DNA from: Aurelia coerulea | Lineage: Eukaryota > Cnidaria > Scyphozoa > Semaeostomeae > Ulmaridae | DNA length: 64,000 nt | Direction: 5' to 3' | Assembly (NCBI GenBank): GCA_039566865.1 | Contig: CM076943.1 | Location: 42,354,663-42,418,662, forward strand | Shown: piece after piece, positions 19,019 to 34,300 of the stretch | Layout: each line of letters begins with the position of its first letter | How positions within the stretch are numbered: position 1 is the stretch's first letter | Made by a program: the position numbers and the translations under genes | Notes under the pieces: model-generated | What the model was told of the DNA's origin: nothing | The model's database searches: none | What the model saw: the letters and a program-made list of their open reading frames with translations, nothing else

Positions 19019-19361
19019 CTACAAACCTTGAGTTCCTAACGCACTTGATAGCTGTTGTTGCTGGTGTTGTTGTTGCTGCTGCGAATGCTGCTTTAACAAT
19101 TGTTGTTGTTGTTGTTGTTGTTGTAATGCTGATTGTCGTTGCTTCATATGAAGCTGGAGCTGCTGTTGTTGCTGCTGGCGGAACATGATGTCTAAAGGAG
19201 AGGGATTGGGCAACGAATGTTGCTGAGAGGTCATTTTGAGAAGCTGATCATGTGCCTGCGGAGCAACCTGAGCTGGTAATGAGCTTGCGAAGGAGGTAAT
19301 AGCACTGCTGTACGGTAAAGAGGAAAACGAAGAATGCTGCGGTGATGGGTCTCTTGTCAAC
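19019..19361 (-). CDS. UBN: Ubinuclein terminal coding exon (polyQ)
   Basis: Acceptor TTGACAG at 19362-19368, phase 2. Encodes LTRDPSPQHSSFSSLPYSS, then three glutamine-rich blocks separated by MKQRQSAL and LLKQHS, ending SALGTQGL and a stop at 19019. The glutamine runs come from CAA/CAG repeats and may vary in length. Glutamine/serine-rich ends are usual in ubinucleins. Confidence 0.9.
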
Positions 19362-22300
19362 CTGTCAATTAAAACAGTGATGTAAATACAGGTAAAATGA
19401 ACAAATAAAGGGTTCGTTCTAATGGACAAACATAGTAACATACTTCTGCTTTTCATGCACTTACAATTTTAATGGAAGCTTTAAATGAGGAAAATCGCTG
19501 TGTAGGAGCTCCGGTGAGAAATACAGTTTGAACATTTTTAATAATGGCGGCATTAATCGAAGTTGTGTGTGACGAGAAGAACCAATGAAAGGCAACATAA
19601 TCAAGCAATTCTCGCAGTCATGTGGAAGAGAAACAGCACCATGGGTAAGAATTCAGTGTTGATAATAACATAGGCTACATCAACGGCACATTATTGCCCA
19701 TGCTAAAATGCTCCATGTAAAATCAGATTACTACAAGGGTCACTCAGGGGATGAAGATACCAGCTACAAATACAGAAGGTCTGAACAAATAAGGACATGT
19801 ATGAATTTTCTTTTGCTCGCAACTTCCTATTTCATTTGAAGAGAAACTTATGCCCAATATATCGACCACAAAACATTTATAAATAAACCAACGATTCGTA
19901 AAACATACCTGCTGATAGAATGGGAGATCCCCGAATGCGGTGCTCTTTTGTCTTCTGGGGAATGACCAGAAAGCCTCCGTTTGGGATCGAGATTTGGTGG
20001 GAAATGAAGCAGCGGAGATGTCCTTGACGACCCTGCAGATCCCGTACTATGAGGACTAGCACTTTGCGGAGAACTTTTCGGTGGTGTTGCAGATATACTC
20101 CTGTGGGATTCCGAAGGTGGTGTTTTGAATGAGCTTCTCGATGAGCTTTGTGTCCCTGTGGGCTTTGATGGGCTCCTCATATGCGATGCAATCTCGTCAA
20201 ACGCGGGTTTCGGTGGGGAGACATGTTTCGATTGATGTTGAGACGCAGCAGAACTGTGCACAGTCGAAAAAGACGACATAATAGGCGATTTAGTACTCCA
20301 TACGCCAAAATGGCTGGATGACATAGCAGGTGGCACGAGAGGAGCTTGATGTTTTGGTGATATCGAAGTTTTTGCTGTTGATTTAGGCTTGGTGGCTTCT
20401 TGAGAAAGTTGATGTCTGAAATAGCTCTGATCAGCAGTTTGTCCTTGTGTAGTGATTCGTTTCACGCCTTCCGTTGAAGCAGCATAGTCTAGAATGCTCT
20501 GTATGCCGTCAAAATTAGGCAAGAACTGCTCCGATGAGTTTGGAGTTTTTGAAGCACTTGGTTTTCGATTTAATTTCACAGGGATTGCAACCTCATTTGG
20601 TGACTTCATCGGTTGATTTGATGGTTCGAAAGGATTCGATATGACAACATTTTTGATCTGTTTATCTTTGTCCATGGAGATCTGCAAAGTATTCTTCGGT
20701 CCAAGAGAGACTTTAGTGGATAGTGCAGACTGTAGTTCTTGTTTGATTAGTTTACTGTCGTCATTTAATTTCTGTGTTTTGCTATCACTTATTGTTTTAA
20801 CACTTGCAATTTTCTTCTGCTGGGACTTATCGGTGTCTTTCTTAATAACTCCACTTTTCGCAATATTCACAGGTTTGGTTGACACTGTCGATGTTTTCAA
20901 TGTTTGACTAACTGAAGTTAATTTCCCTTTTATGTCTAATGAACTCAGTGAATGATGTCTCGCTTGCAGGAGATTTGAGAGTGACAAATTACTCTTTAAT
21001 TTAGCCTGCTCAGGATGGGAATTAGCACTTGAATTGCCCAATGGTAGAGATGTGCTTAATTCTGGTTTCTTGGTGACTTTCTTTACTTTGCTCCTGCAAA
21101 GAAAATAATCAAATTTTACAGTTTATTCATTCAACTCGTGGACAAATTCTGAAACTTGGCTCATTAATCACATCAAGGCTACGTAGCTCCTCGCGCTTCA
21201 TGTCATGTCGCGTTTCATCACTAATAAAAACAACTAAACTACAATTACATATAAATAAACTATAGCTGCCATAGCCGGTAAGGACTAGCCTGCGTGCAGA
21301 CTATACCCAAGGAAAAGGTATGGTCTGCACAGCGCTTCTCACGTTTGTGTACTTCGTGCTTCAGCATTTACTTCGCAATAGTGATAACAAAGAAAACTTA
21401 TTGTTGTAACAGCCAATAAAATCACTTTCCCGGGAAACGAGGAAGCAATCAGATTTGAGAACAGCTATCATGTGATTAAATCTCATGTTTCATTTCGCTC
21501 TCTTGGCAAACTTCATTAGCAACACAATACTCTGATATTTAAGTACCCTATGGCAGACAACAAACAGACGCTAAGAAGAAAGGACCATTAAAACTGCCAT
21601 TGAAATGAAATGCTGACGCATACAATACACGAAATTGAGAGGCGTTTCGCAGACTTTACCTTTTCCTTGAGTATGGTCTGCACACAGGCTAAAAAGGACA
21701 TTATGTCATCGAAGTTCCAACTACGAGCTACTTACACCGACGAGAAAAGATGTATCAAATCTAAGAGAAGAAAAATTCAACTGGGCGTCTCAGAAAGAAG
21801 ACTCCTCGACTCCGTCCCTTGCAGCAGATAACTGACACTAAGAGGCCCTTTACATGACAAATTTCAACCCATGTTGAGTTTCAACACGGGTTGAGTTTTA
21901 ACAGCATTGCTTATTTTGCCTTGCGTTTACATGAAATCTCAACACGGGTTGAGATTAGGTCATATGGTTGTAGACAATAGAAGAAGGAATGTGAGCCCAC
22001 TCAAATATTTGAATGATTGTGGAAATAAATTCGATCTCCTTTGTTCGCATTCTAATCTCGCCCCGAGTTGAACAAATTGTGCGTTTACATGAGAATTTCA
22101 ACACGGGTCGAGTTGCCGAATTGAGTTGAACCCGTGTTGAGTTTCAACTCGGCCTCCTTCATGTAAACGCGATGAAGGCTGACACCGTCCACCGAGTTGA
22201 AACTCAACCCGTGTTCAACTCAACCCGGGTTGAAATTTCTCATGTAAAGGGCCTCTAAGAATACAGCATGGGTAGATTAAATCTGCCCGTTATTTCAGAA

Positions 22301-25300
22301 AGTGGCTGCACGATTTTCACCCAATCTACTGAATTGGCACTGAATGACTTCTGGAGTCTTACAGATACTTTTACTTACGTTGGTTGCGTAATATCCTGAT
22401 GTGCTGATTTACTCTCTTTGAAGAGAATCCTGTGAAAGAACAAATGTTGTTACGCAATCTTCATCCAATTCAGGAACGAACACAACACATGCACGTGCGA
22501 GGAACTAAGCCGATATTTCTGGGTCAGAATATTGCAAGTAATATTTTTTTCGGTCCGACTATTGTGAAATTATGGCCCTGATATTTTTGGAATCAATTAT
22601 AATTATACTGACATTGTTGGGTTCTACAGAGGTAACAGATCTTTTCCCTATTCTGCAAAGAATCAGAGCCGAACGATATTTTGCTACATTTTGGAGAATT
22701 TCGAATGTGCACAATAGCGACAGACGCTCTAACGGCACATGATCGAGCCTTGCGTATAAAAATGTATAAAAAAGAACACTCGATCCAGGTTCTTTGCAGA
22801 ACAGTTAAAAGGTCTATTACGATCTCAATTTGCATTGCTTCAGGATATTTTAAGTCCGCAGACAGGTTTCAACCATAAAATGCACTGATATGTTTGGGTC
22901 GAAATACAACTGAACTGATATTTCTGGGTTGGCTGAAAATTTCTCCAATTGGCCCCCCGTATGTGCTTGTAATGAGACTTCCCCTTGGGATACAACAACA
23001 ATAAATCTGGCAGCATTTGCTACTAGCAAGCCTGACTACAAAATAGTTGCTGAAACGAACAAGAATAACCTATTTAGATCGTTCATGCGCAAAAAGAAAA
23101 ATACATTTACTCATCAAATGTGTGTTTTAGTGGAATGTGTTGTTTTGACTGCCTCCTTAACCGCCTGCCCATAGTGTGTTGCAGTGCATTGTTTAACACA
23201 GGGGTACAAAGGGAAAAGCGAGATTTCTCCTTGGTTCCCCTGCGATAAACAGTGCACTGCGGAGCACTATGTGCAGGCGGACAAGGAGGCAGTCAAAACA
23301 GCACCTTGCACAAGGAGTTTTGAGAGCGTGCACATAGAAAAAGCTGTTGTAATAAATTCTGTTAAAATTCGCAAACTCTGTGCAATTCCAGGCAATAGGA
23401 ATCATTAGATGTGGTCACATCGAGAGGAACGACCAGAACACTGCTCACTCTAGCACACTAAACTATCTTCGGATGCTGAGGAGAAATAAAGCAGAAGAAA
23501 GGCACAATGAGTTCTGAAAGTAGGATATTTCCGAGAATGATGTTTCTAGAACCCTCGAATTTCATCGCCTTTCATGGACAGTCAGCAAATGGATCAAATT
23601 TCCGTTGTCACACGCGAAGACCAAATCTTTGTGTAAAGAAGAAAAACAGAATGATAGCGATTACAAATACTTTCGTGGCAAGAAACTTTCACGAGTTGGA
23701 AAAAGAGCAAATTTTATGGAATTAACTTTCGCGGGGAGATTTCGCGGGACTAGACCTTTGCAGTTTGCGAAAATAAAATGATTGGCGGGCATGACAATTC
23801 ATGAATTTCATGTCTTAGAACGCTTTGTGGAAATAAAGGTTTCACGAATTGTAAATTTTAGGAAATTTCACGATTATAAACTTTCACGAGTTTCACATTT
23901 TCGGAAATTTCGCGGAATAAACTCCCGCAAATTTCGGCCAAAAACCCGAAAAGTTCTTCTCGCGAATGTTTCTTCCCTTCAAGTAATAAGATTTTGATAA
24001 TTCCTATTTTTACCTGCTTGTCATCCAGCCCTTTGGCCAAAGTTTTCGGACGTCATTCTCTAAAAAGTCCTAGGAAAGAAAATGAAACCTCATTAACGAC
24101 AACGTGATGTCGGTCTAAGATTCAATTTTCATTTTCGTTTTCATTTTAAATTCTTTACACACAAAAAACCCTTCAATACACAAATAAGAAAATAACTATC
24201 ATAGTTACATACAATCTATGTACAGTTAAAGCTAAATTATGTACAGTAACCTATCTAATAGCAGCTGCTCTTCCAGGCAGTCGTATTTTAGGTTGCGTTC
24301 AGCTCGTATAATAATTTTTCAATTGCTTTTTGAATCTACTAAGTGTAGGGAGCTCTCTGATATTGATGGGTATATCGTTCCAAGCTTTCAGAGCCGAATA
24401 GTGAAGGCCTTTCTTGACACATTCAAAATCATTTCTTGGGATTTGTAGGTCTCAGCAATTCCTTGTTCTGTAGTTGGAGTGCTGGGTCCTTTGATGGTAT
24501 TTATGACAAAGGCTTTCGGGACATTGCCTGTTGACTATTTTATAGTGATACGCTTTACACGGATGTAAGACAATATAATGACAGCGTGCATGTTTTCAAA
24601 TGTGTAAATTCTAAATTAAAACGAAAGTACATTGTGAAATCCCATTAATATGATCATCCAGCTGTAAGTTTAAACACGAAAAGTAGATGGCAGCGGTCTA
24701 GGCCTAAACAAAGAAGTCCTCCAATTGTTGTTGCTAAGGCAGCGCCCTTAGATATCTGGTCGAAAACATCGATGTCAACAAGTCTTAAAATTTGAGGTTC
24801 CGGGAATAGCTAATTGCAACTAGTTGTACCCAAACGACTGCTTCTATGATCTAAAAATTTTAGAAGCCTTTCATAGTAAACGGCAGGTCTGAAACGTCAA
24901 AATAAAGACTTGGAACAGAAAATTCGCGATAATGAGCTTGAAGTAGTCAGAAAGACAAAATACCTTGGTGTGCAAATTGACTGCTCCTTGGATTGGAAAG
25001 AACAAATCAAGGCAGTTTCTAGCAATGTCTAAAGGGCAGTTGGTTTTTTGAGACATGCCAAGCTAAAAGGTCTATTGGTATATTTGAGTCATTGCTCTCT
25101 TTCTTTGTAACTTCCTTGATTGCTAAATCTTTCGAAGCACTTTAGTTGGTAGATAACAAAAAAAAAAGAAAGACATAGTCTCACCTTAACATACTCCTCC
25201 GCAGTCATACTTCTTGATTTTGACATTTTGTAAAGTTGAACTTTCACAGCAACAACATCGCATAGTAGTCTCCTTTAAGATGAACAGGCAAACATATACA

Positions 25301-28300
25301 TCATATACATCATACATATACATCATAAGCTGATGCCGAATGATTCTATATACGTATGCATGGCTCTGATAAAGGATTAATGCCGAAACACGAAACAACA
25401 AAAAATGGCTTCTGTTGTGGTGTAAGACCAGGGATCTGAATGACTTCACATTTCTCCAACATTTCATTGCGCTTGAGTGGCGCAGTGAAGTGTTGGAGAA
25501 ACTTTTAACACGAACACCCCTGGTTCGATCCCAGGCAGGGGCACATTTTAATTCTCCAATTGTGGAAGCCCACTCACGATAAATATATATACATGATATA
25601 GGATAGAGCGACGTGGCCATGGCAACGACTCTGAATGTGAAAGGGAAGTCACTCAATGCAAATTTTGAGACGATTTATAAAAGGCCTAAGAGCAAGTTTA
25701 AAAGGAGAGAGCTCTCCCGCTTCATCGAAAAAATCGCTCAGTCGGGGTAATATTCCTTGGTGAGAAAAACTCGAACGCAACTCCATCACACTTTTCGCAG
25801 AAAAATGTACAAAAATAACCAAGGTCAAAAATGTAGACTTTTTATAGCCCGAGAATTGCATTTTGTTGCTGTTGTTGTTGTTGTTGTTTTTGTATTTTTT
25901 CAAACATGCATTCCCTCCCTCAACTAAAATCCCCAAAGAGCTCCTGAAATCAAGAAAGGCCACCTGGGAATTTAAACTGTATTGTATTCAGAGATACCTT
26001 ATTTCCTCAGTCCAATTAAATTTTCGTTTGGGCATGTTCTTCTTGATTTTGTCTTCAGTTGGTGTCATCGCCTGAAAAGCAGTAACTCAATCTTATTTCT
26101 TGAGAAATCATTCACAATTTAACAACAAACAAAAAACTTTCCGAAGACCATACATGGTGGGTTGTGGAATAAAAAGTACGCAGTTCCATATTCAAAACTT
26201 CAATGTTAATCTATGTCCGTTGACATTTAAAGAGTTTTTAGCACCATCTATTAAACTGGGCCTCAGGCAAAGACTACCTTAGATGTGAAGAGTTTACTTG
26301 ATAAAATCACTCATACCATAGACCCAAAATGAGGAGATTACTGGCAATGAGCTTTTATGGAAATGAGAATTCCGCATTCGATTCTAGTCCATGAGGTTGT
26401 CATTGACATATAAATTCAATAACGCTGTCTGTTTCGGAAATGCAATCTAAATGTCAATGGCAAGTAAATCAGATTTTTAATCATCATTGAAGTCTCTAAT
26501 GATAGTGTGCATTTTGTTCTGTCATTTATGACCAAACTAGAAGTTTTACATGCACAAAGAAATTGAATTGGTAATCATCAATGCTTTTTGGAGTATGATC
26601 CAAAAGCAGGCAGCCATAAAAAGAGCTAAATGTGCTCATTTTTAAGCTAATTACAAGATCAGCTATATCTTGGAAAATAATTTGGTCCATGATCTACATC
26701 ACAAAAAAAAGAAAATTGAAGATCAGCGGTGTAATCAAATTTTGATGATTTTTCAAACGGGAGTACTTTTTTTTGGGACACCCGGTATTAACATTAAAAA
26801 CTACAATATTTATACATTCATTACACTTTACCATCCATAGTGAAAAAAGACATAAAGTCACCGGGTCTTCACAATGGATGGCACTTACAATTCAAATTAA
26901 TTTTCAATACACAAAACAAAGAACAAAAACGACAAAATTAAAGATACATTACACAAAGCAGACAACAAAACAACAAAGCTAAGGCAGATTACTGGTTAAA
27001 AAGGAAGATTTGAACTTTTAAACTCGTAGATGTAAAACGAGAAAAAACAAATTTCAGTGGTTGTTCCCGGTAATCTACCTCAGCAATGTGGAACGACAAA
27101 GAAAGAAAAGGAGAACACAACACAAAACTAATAGGGAACTGCTGTTGCTAATATGGTATCGCTGTATCAATCAAATAGGCCAGAATTTTTGAGAAATGAG
27201 ATCGCCAGCATTGAATGCGAAATTCTCGTTCCAGGACAAAACCCCAGCCAGCATTTCTCTAATTTCTGGAGATAAAAGATAAGTGTTCTTACCAAATGAA
27301 ACATTCACATCGAAGTTAGCCTTTGATTGAGGCCCGTTTCAATACCGGGTGTCCCAAAATGATGTATTATTGTTCGATTGCTTATATGTCCATAACCAAT
27401 GAACCGATTTTCGCAAAACTTTGTTTTATTTGATTACCTAAAGACTAAATTGTATTTTAAGATGTTGGTAATTTGAGCAGGTTTATCGATCTTCTTTTTG
27501 ACATGAAGAAATCGGCCTAAACCACAGCCAACATCTTCAAATACAATTTAGCCTTTCGGCAATCGGATAAAATAACGTTTTTGAAAATTGGGGTTCATTG
27601 GTTATGGACATACAAGCACCCGGTAGATGCTGCTAACAACTTTTAAGTGTCAATTAAATTCGACATAAACGCAATGTTTAAATTACCTGCCGATTTGAAT
27701 AGATAAAACGGCAGGAGTTCACCAGCTCTGTCGTATCAAACAGCAGAAAAACGACTTTATTTAAACATCGTATTTCTGCCGCATTTAATCAGTCAATTCT
27801 ATGCCATATTCCGTGACTTCTACGTGTGATCAGCCACTGCGCTTGTGAATGTTGAAAGATGGCCATTCTGACGATTTCAATTTCAATTCGACACGGCAAA
27901 AAACGATATTTAAATCAGATTTTTAGGCACGGCAGATTCTGTCATTTTTAATACAGTTCAATTCGACACGATGTCTAAACTAGGCCTGATAGATCAACAT
28001 TTTAGTTTTGAATATTTGCTACGTACTTTTTACTCCACAGCCCATCAAACATTCTTTAATCACCCGGTAGTATTGCCTAGTTGTTTGTTTGCCATCTGTC
28101 AAAATAACACTCATACTAAATTGTTTGATGATAAGCTTTCGCCCCACTTCCGAGGCCTCACCAGTAACTCACGAGGCAAACACTGAGGCAAAACTAAGGC
28201 AAAAACTTCGACATTGTAAACCAATGTAAGTGAAAGCGTTTCAAATAAATGGCAAACAAACAAATGGAATACTACAGTCTAGGGTATAACACTGGGGATC

Positions 28301-31300
28301 GCATAAAATCTTTAGCAGATTCTGCTAAAAGAGGGAGCATAGAAAAATTTCCCAAAATTCGAAAGTACGCCTTCAAATAAAAAAGTCTTCGTGTGATTAA
28401 GAATTTGACAACTTCGTTCTGTAACTGAATCATATCCTGTATCACGGATGTCCAAAAAAAGTTAGCTACCAAGATAAAAATTTGTGACAAATTTTCTGAA
28501 TGCAAGGTTTCGATGAAATTTACATGGCAGTAAGTACAACATAAAATAAACCTATGGAGTGGAAATCAGTTCATCATCAGCTGTACTTACAGAGAAACGG
28601 CGTTTTGAAAAAAGATGGTCAAGGAAACCACTGTAATAAAATCTATCATCGTCAAAAATCACCCATTTTTCGATTGTAGAAAAATTTCTGTGCAAATAAC
28701 ATTTTTCCTAATTTCTGTTGGCAGCGAGATAAATTTTTAAATTGAGGTTTGAGCTGTTGAAAAAACTCAAGGTATCTCTTTAGAAGGTTACTATAAAATG
28801 GTCGAACAGTAACACGAGGCAATGGTAAAAAAAGGAACTTTTCCTCATTTTGACATGTTTGATCATTATTTTTCGATGTCTCTCATTGCGTAGCAGCATC
28901 TTGTAAATGTACAGATTCTTTTCACAAAGAAGATGCCGAGTAGAGCTGACCATGAATGACAGGAAGAATTGTCTTGTTTCGGACTCTTCGGCTAGTCAAA
29001 TAGGGCTTTTCGTGATTAGTGATTTTGTTACAATGATGTTCGCGATTATCTTTTTTCACAACCTCATTTCTTTGTAAATACAGTTGATAATGAATTTATT
29101 TTCATTCTGTAGGTGTATCTTAAAGACGTATGACTTTTCATCCCTTGTTTCCCTGCGTTCTTTGATTTGCTGATATCACTTGCTCAATAGGGACCCATAC
29201 CATTACTCTTATCAAGATCCATCGCAGCTACGAGAACTTTAGGCCGTATCAACCGTTTTTTGCATGCAACAACAACAACTGTCTAAATAGCGTCTCCTTA
29301 TTGGTTGAAAACTAAATTCTAGCAATTTGATTGGTGATTACGGAACCACTCCATTTGCGCCTGAAGGGGGCCCACTTTATGAGAGTAATGGTATGAGTCC
29401 CTATTACCAAGTGATATCAGCAAATGAAAGAACGCAGGGAAACAAGGGACGAAAAGTCATAAGTCTAGGTGTATCTTATGTTGTACTTTTTTATAGCATT
29501 TTATATCTTCTTATTTCATTAACCATGTCGTCGAAGGCAAAGGGCTCGAAAACTCATTGCGAGTTATTTCCATTTGTCCTCTTCAGCACCTTTAGTAAGA
29601 TAGTTGTTTTTCATGTACTTATACTTGTAAACGTTCTTTCGTAGATATTGTATCATCTTTTCATATTGGACTAACATGTAAGCTGATCTGAGAATATTCA
29701 TGAAATAGAAAAAATTGAAAATACTTGGTGCCGTAAGAATTTCGTCACAATTTTGCATTCGGAAAGCTTTTCAGAATGTCTTTATCTTGGGGGCTGCTTT
29801 TTTGGCTCACTCGTTAGTTTGTCTGACATTAGTCACAGCAAATCGTCGCGCGTTGAATAACAGCAAATTTCACAACAAGCTAAAACTCATTCATTGCCGA
29901 CTAAACTCGTTTTTACTCTATGCACCTATTCCACTCACGAAATAAAACTGTAGTGGGCATTCTGATTGTTAATCAATGTAAGTAATAATAAATTTGCAGG
30001 AATGAGTTCACGATTTGACTAAAAAGCGGAGAATGAAACAAGCGACGACAATCATTTTACACTTCATTTTATCGACTTTCATTCCACGTTAACAGTTGAC
30101 AATTCCAGGAGACTTAGACGGTATATAGTTGACATAATCGGTTAAAAAGAAAACAATTAATTAATTTGACGTAAACATGCTTGTTTACCGCTTGCTTGTT
30201 TACTGTGTTTTATCTTGTTTGCTCCTTGGTATAAATTGCCATGTTTATTTATTAGATTTGCTGAAGATGAACCAAGCCTGGTTCGAAACTTCCTAAAAAC
30301 ATATTTACGTCAAATTAATTAATGTTTTTCTTTTTAACCGATTATGTCAACTGTATGTATACCGTCTAAGTCTCCTGGAATTGTCAACTGTTAACATGGA
30401 GTGAAAGTCGATAAGATGAAGTGTACAATGATTGTCGTCGCTTGTCTCATTCTCCGCTTTTATCACCAAACTGCGCTCTCCAACGATTTGACTAAAAAGC
30501 ACAAAAAAGCATTGACTCATACCGCATCACTTGTACTTTGGCCTTCCTTTTCATCAAACGGTGTGGCAGGCTAAAATAAATCAAACATTTTCATACTGTT
30601 TATCATACTATGCCATAGCCTACGGGAAGAGCCATTATTCACCAGAAGAAAGGGTCTACGAAACAAAAAAACAACAGCTTGCTACTGAGGTTTCCAGATT
30701 TCTGGAACTTAAAGGGGCTGTAAAAGCTAAACTTCCAAAAATCTTTAACTTTCTCCCAGTAATGCAGGCAAGTAGCAGCAGATACATTGCAAATGAAGAT
30801 GTTTTCTACAGGTTTCAACCCCGTGGAATTCGCCAGTGCAATCAGATTATTTATGCAACAAACGATTATAAAGATACAGCTGCTTTATTTCAAGAAAAGA
30901 TAATATTTGTCAAGTTAACACTCTAACCACATCCCTTTTCAATAGAAAGCGTTTAGTGAGCAAGACATTACGTTTTCAAAAAGTGGAAATGTTTTATGAA
31001 ACGTCCGAAATGTTTGGCTTTTAATGTAAAAATGTGTACCTTGCCAAGAGATGAATCATTGGTGGAAGGAAAACCACTCTGCTTCATTCTGTATGAAGAA
31101 AGTAAACATGTTCAAACAGCGTAGCGATAATAATAGAGGCAAGCGAGATACCGGGCCCGGGGTGGGGGGGGGGGGGCGGAATTCATTGTTAAATAATACT
31201 GGACGTGCACCTCATGTGGATGGATTTTTCATATGAAATTCCCTACATATGGGTCTGTTTTTAACCATAATTTAGGTAGATGGGTAGTTCTTGGAGAATT

Positions 31301-34300
31301 TTCTTATCAATGGGTCCCATAATGATAATCCGCTCCAAACAACTGAAAAGGTTCTTTGTATTTTGTTTGAGAAATTCAAACACATGGGTCAGAAATTTCC
31401 TGATATTCACGCAAATGGGTTCGGAATTCTTGAATATTCTGTGATACAAATTGGTCCTTTTCTCAAATTCCTGATGCAGGTCGAACCACATTCATAATCA
31501 AGTACCCCCCCCCCCCCCCCGGGTGTGTCCTAAAAAGGTATGCCTGTTTCGAAAATCACCGATAATTCTATTACAAGGCTGATCTTCTTTTTTTGGTAAA
31601 GTAGATCAAAGACCAAACTATTTTGTCTGGCATAGCTGCTCTAGTGATTGGTTTTTAAATTAGTAAGTTAAGCTCTTTTTAGGGCTACCTGATTTTGAAG
31701 CATGATGTAAAAAGAATTGATCATTACCAGATTAATTTGTTTTTGTATATTCGGCTTCTAGTTTGGTCATAAGTGTCAAAACGAAACAAAACGAAAACTA
31801 CTATTGTAGACTGGAAGGATCCTGAAAAATTTTGAAAATAATGACTCTTAGGCAAGACAAGAAACATCTTATCATTTTCAAATGCATTTTGGACCATTTA
31901 CAAAAGAGATAAAAGCGAAAATTTCATGACAAGTTTCAGAATAGAATTGTATAGACTTTTCAAATGGGAGTACTTTCTGGGAATCCCTTCCCGCGTTCAT
32001 CTTTCTTTCTCCCCTTGGCCTTCATCTTATTTGTCTTTCCTTCCATTTCCCTGTTGACAGTTTGTTTACCCAAAAGGTGGTCTTCACCAATTAAAAACTG
32101 TTTACTCGGGGTTCTCCAAATGGAAGAATATTTACTTCTACCTGTCACATAACCCTTTACTGGTAGCGGTTACATTTTCTAAACAGAAATTTAAGCTTGA
32201 TTAGACTTCCTTAGGGCACCAACAAGGACAGATTTTGTAAGACAATAGCATGCGATGCTTTTGTTGACATGTGAATTCAAAGCGATTAGCGGTTGCAGAC
32301 AAAGGAAATCCTCTCAACCATAAATTCAAAACAAACAAAGCCGCAAAAGTTTCTCTGAAACCCAAGTAGCTAGCGCGCTCGTTGTGCATTCCAGAAATTG
32401 TTTTTAAGAGCAAATATGAGCATATATCGAAAGAAGAAGGATATATCTACACATCTACCACGGGCATTTTATTTATTTGGTTCAGAAGTCTAGAGTAAGT
32501 GTTTTCATTACACCCACAAAATAAGAGAATTGCATCGCCTCCCAATCGGCTTTTGAACCAAAGAAATAAGATGCCCGTCGTAGATGTGTAGATATATCCT
32601 TCTTCTTTCGATCTATGCTCATGTTTGCTCTTGAAAACAATTTCTGGAATGCACAACGAGCGAGCTAGCAACCTGAGTTTCAGAGAAACTTTTGCGGCTT
32701 TGCTTGTTTTGAATTACTGGTTGAGAGAATTTCCTTTGTCTGCGATCGTTATTCGCTTTGAATTGCGGTGTCAATCAAAACCAACTCGTGCTATTGTCTT
32801 ACAAAATCTGTCCTTGTTTAGGGAACCTAACTAAGCCCCTATCTTTACCTATTTACAGCCTGAATTCTATGAATAATACTGGCAAAGAGATACGACTAGG
32901 CCTATGATAACTGTTTCCAAGCGCAATACCAGAAAATATTAACTCGAAGCTGTCAGTACAAAACCGAGCTTGTGAAGTTGTGTACAGAGGCCGAGGGTTA
33001 ACATTTTCGATATTGCCCGAAGGAGGGCTGGGTGAAGGCTTTTCGTTTTTTCCCAAAATAAAATGATCATTTTAAAGCCAAAACGAGCGTTGGCCTAGCA
33101 TTTAGCCTTTGCAGACGAAGCCACTTGTTGCTGTTCGGATGGCTGTTCAACGTGTTCGAAGCACAGATTTATGGTTCGAATGCAAAGCTGAGTTGTTACG
33201 TAAAGAGCGGGCATTATCAGATAATAATGTCCTATCATTACGTCACATTCGAATGTTTTCATCCAATCAGATTGTAGAACAGAGTTGCTGGCCTCACAAT
33301 AGGGTAATAAAGAAGTAGAAAGAAGCACTTACTGTTCTCGAACTTGTTCTGTGAGAGCGTTTGCTACTTCGGCATCATATTGTTTCTTCTGATGCGGCAT
33401 TTCTTTCTCGATAGCTACAAAGATAGAATGTTTCAAACTTCAAGCGATAACATGTTGATACCAGTAGAAATTGTTGACCAAAGAAAAACAAAATATTCTT
33501 ACGGTAGTAGAAACGAATCTTCTAGACTTATTGCCGGGAGTCTCTTGTTTCGCTGTACTCTTTGACTTGATGATGGCGCTTCGGTCAGAAATTTAAGATT
33601 TTGTAAGATTTTGTAAGATTTTGTAAGATTTTGTAAGATTCCCCAACGCTTGTAGAAATGGAATAGCTCCTATATAGCCTCACAATCTCTACTTGTGGTT
33701 TGATTGAGTGGCGTTGGAGCTTCTATCACTATTGTTTTCATTCCAACATTCTACAAATGTATGAAGATATCGTTCGATTCGGATATATTTTCAAATATCA
33801 GCTGAAAGATCTATTGGGCCTAAATTACCTGCTGGTTTTTTCTCAACACCACTGATCTTTAAACGCAACAAAAGCAGCTTTCCAGGACTGCTGTACCATA
33901 AAACTTGCTATCAGGACTTAGATAAATATTCATTCTAGCCATAAATGCAAAAACCGCCTTCCTCTAAGCCATCATCACACGACGTTGCGACAAAAGCTTG
34001 TCACAGATTGGCATTTTTGTCCGGTTTATAGCTCCATGGCCATAAGGCCCTCAGTGGAGCGACAACAACAACAGCAACAATTCAACTCAATGACCGTAAC
34101 TTGAGGGTCCGTATTGAGTGAGGCTACTGTCAAGCAGAGTCATTTGCAAGCACGCTGCAATTTCAGGCTGTCTCAAAATCAAAATTGGCCGAAAATGAGG
34201 TTAGATCGAAAATGAGGTTAGAATTCCTAGGTTTTCCAGCAGTGCTTACCTAGACTCACGAAATAGTCCCAGTTATCGCAACAAGAACACCAACAGCAAT

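Noticed and set aside
30531..30926. 131-residue plus-strand frame
   Set aside because: No recognised domain, no homology I can name, and it lies between repeats in a ubinuclein intron. A decayed exon is possible, but I cannot support it.
31960..32060. Minus-strand Lys/Glu-rich stretch after an ACAG acceptor as the missing ubinuclein exon
   Set aside because: The entry phase fits, but there is no phase-0 donor and the polypyrimidine tract is weak; it also overlaps a MITE end.
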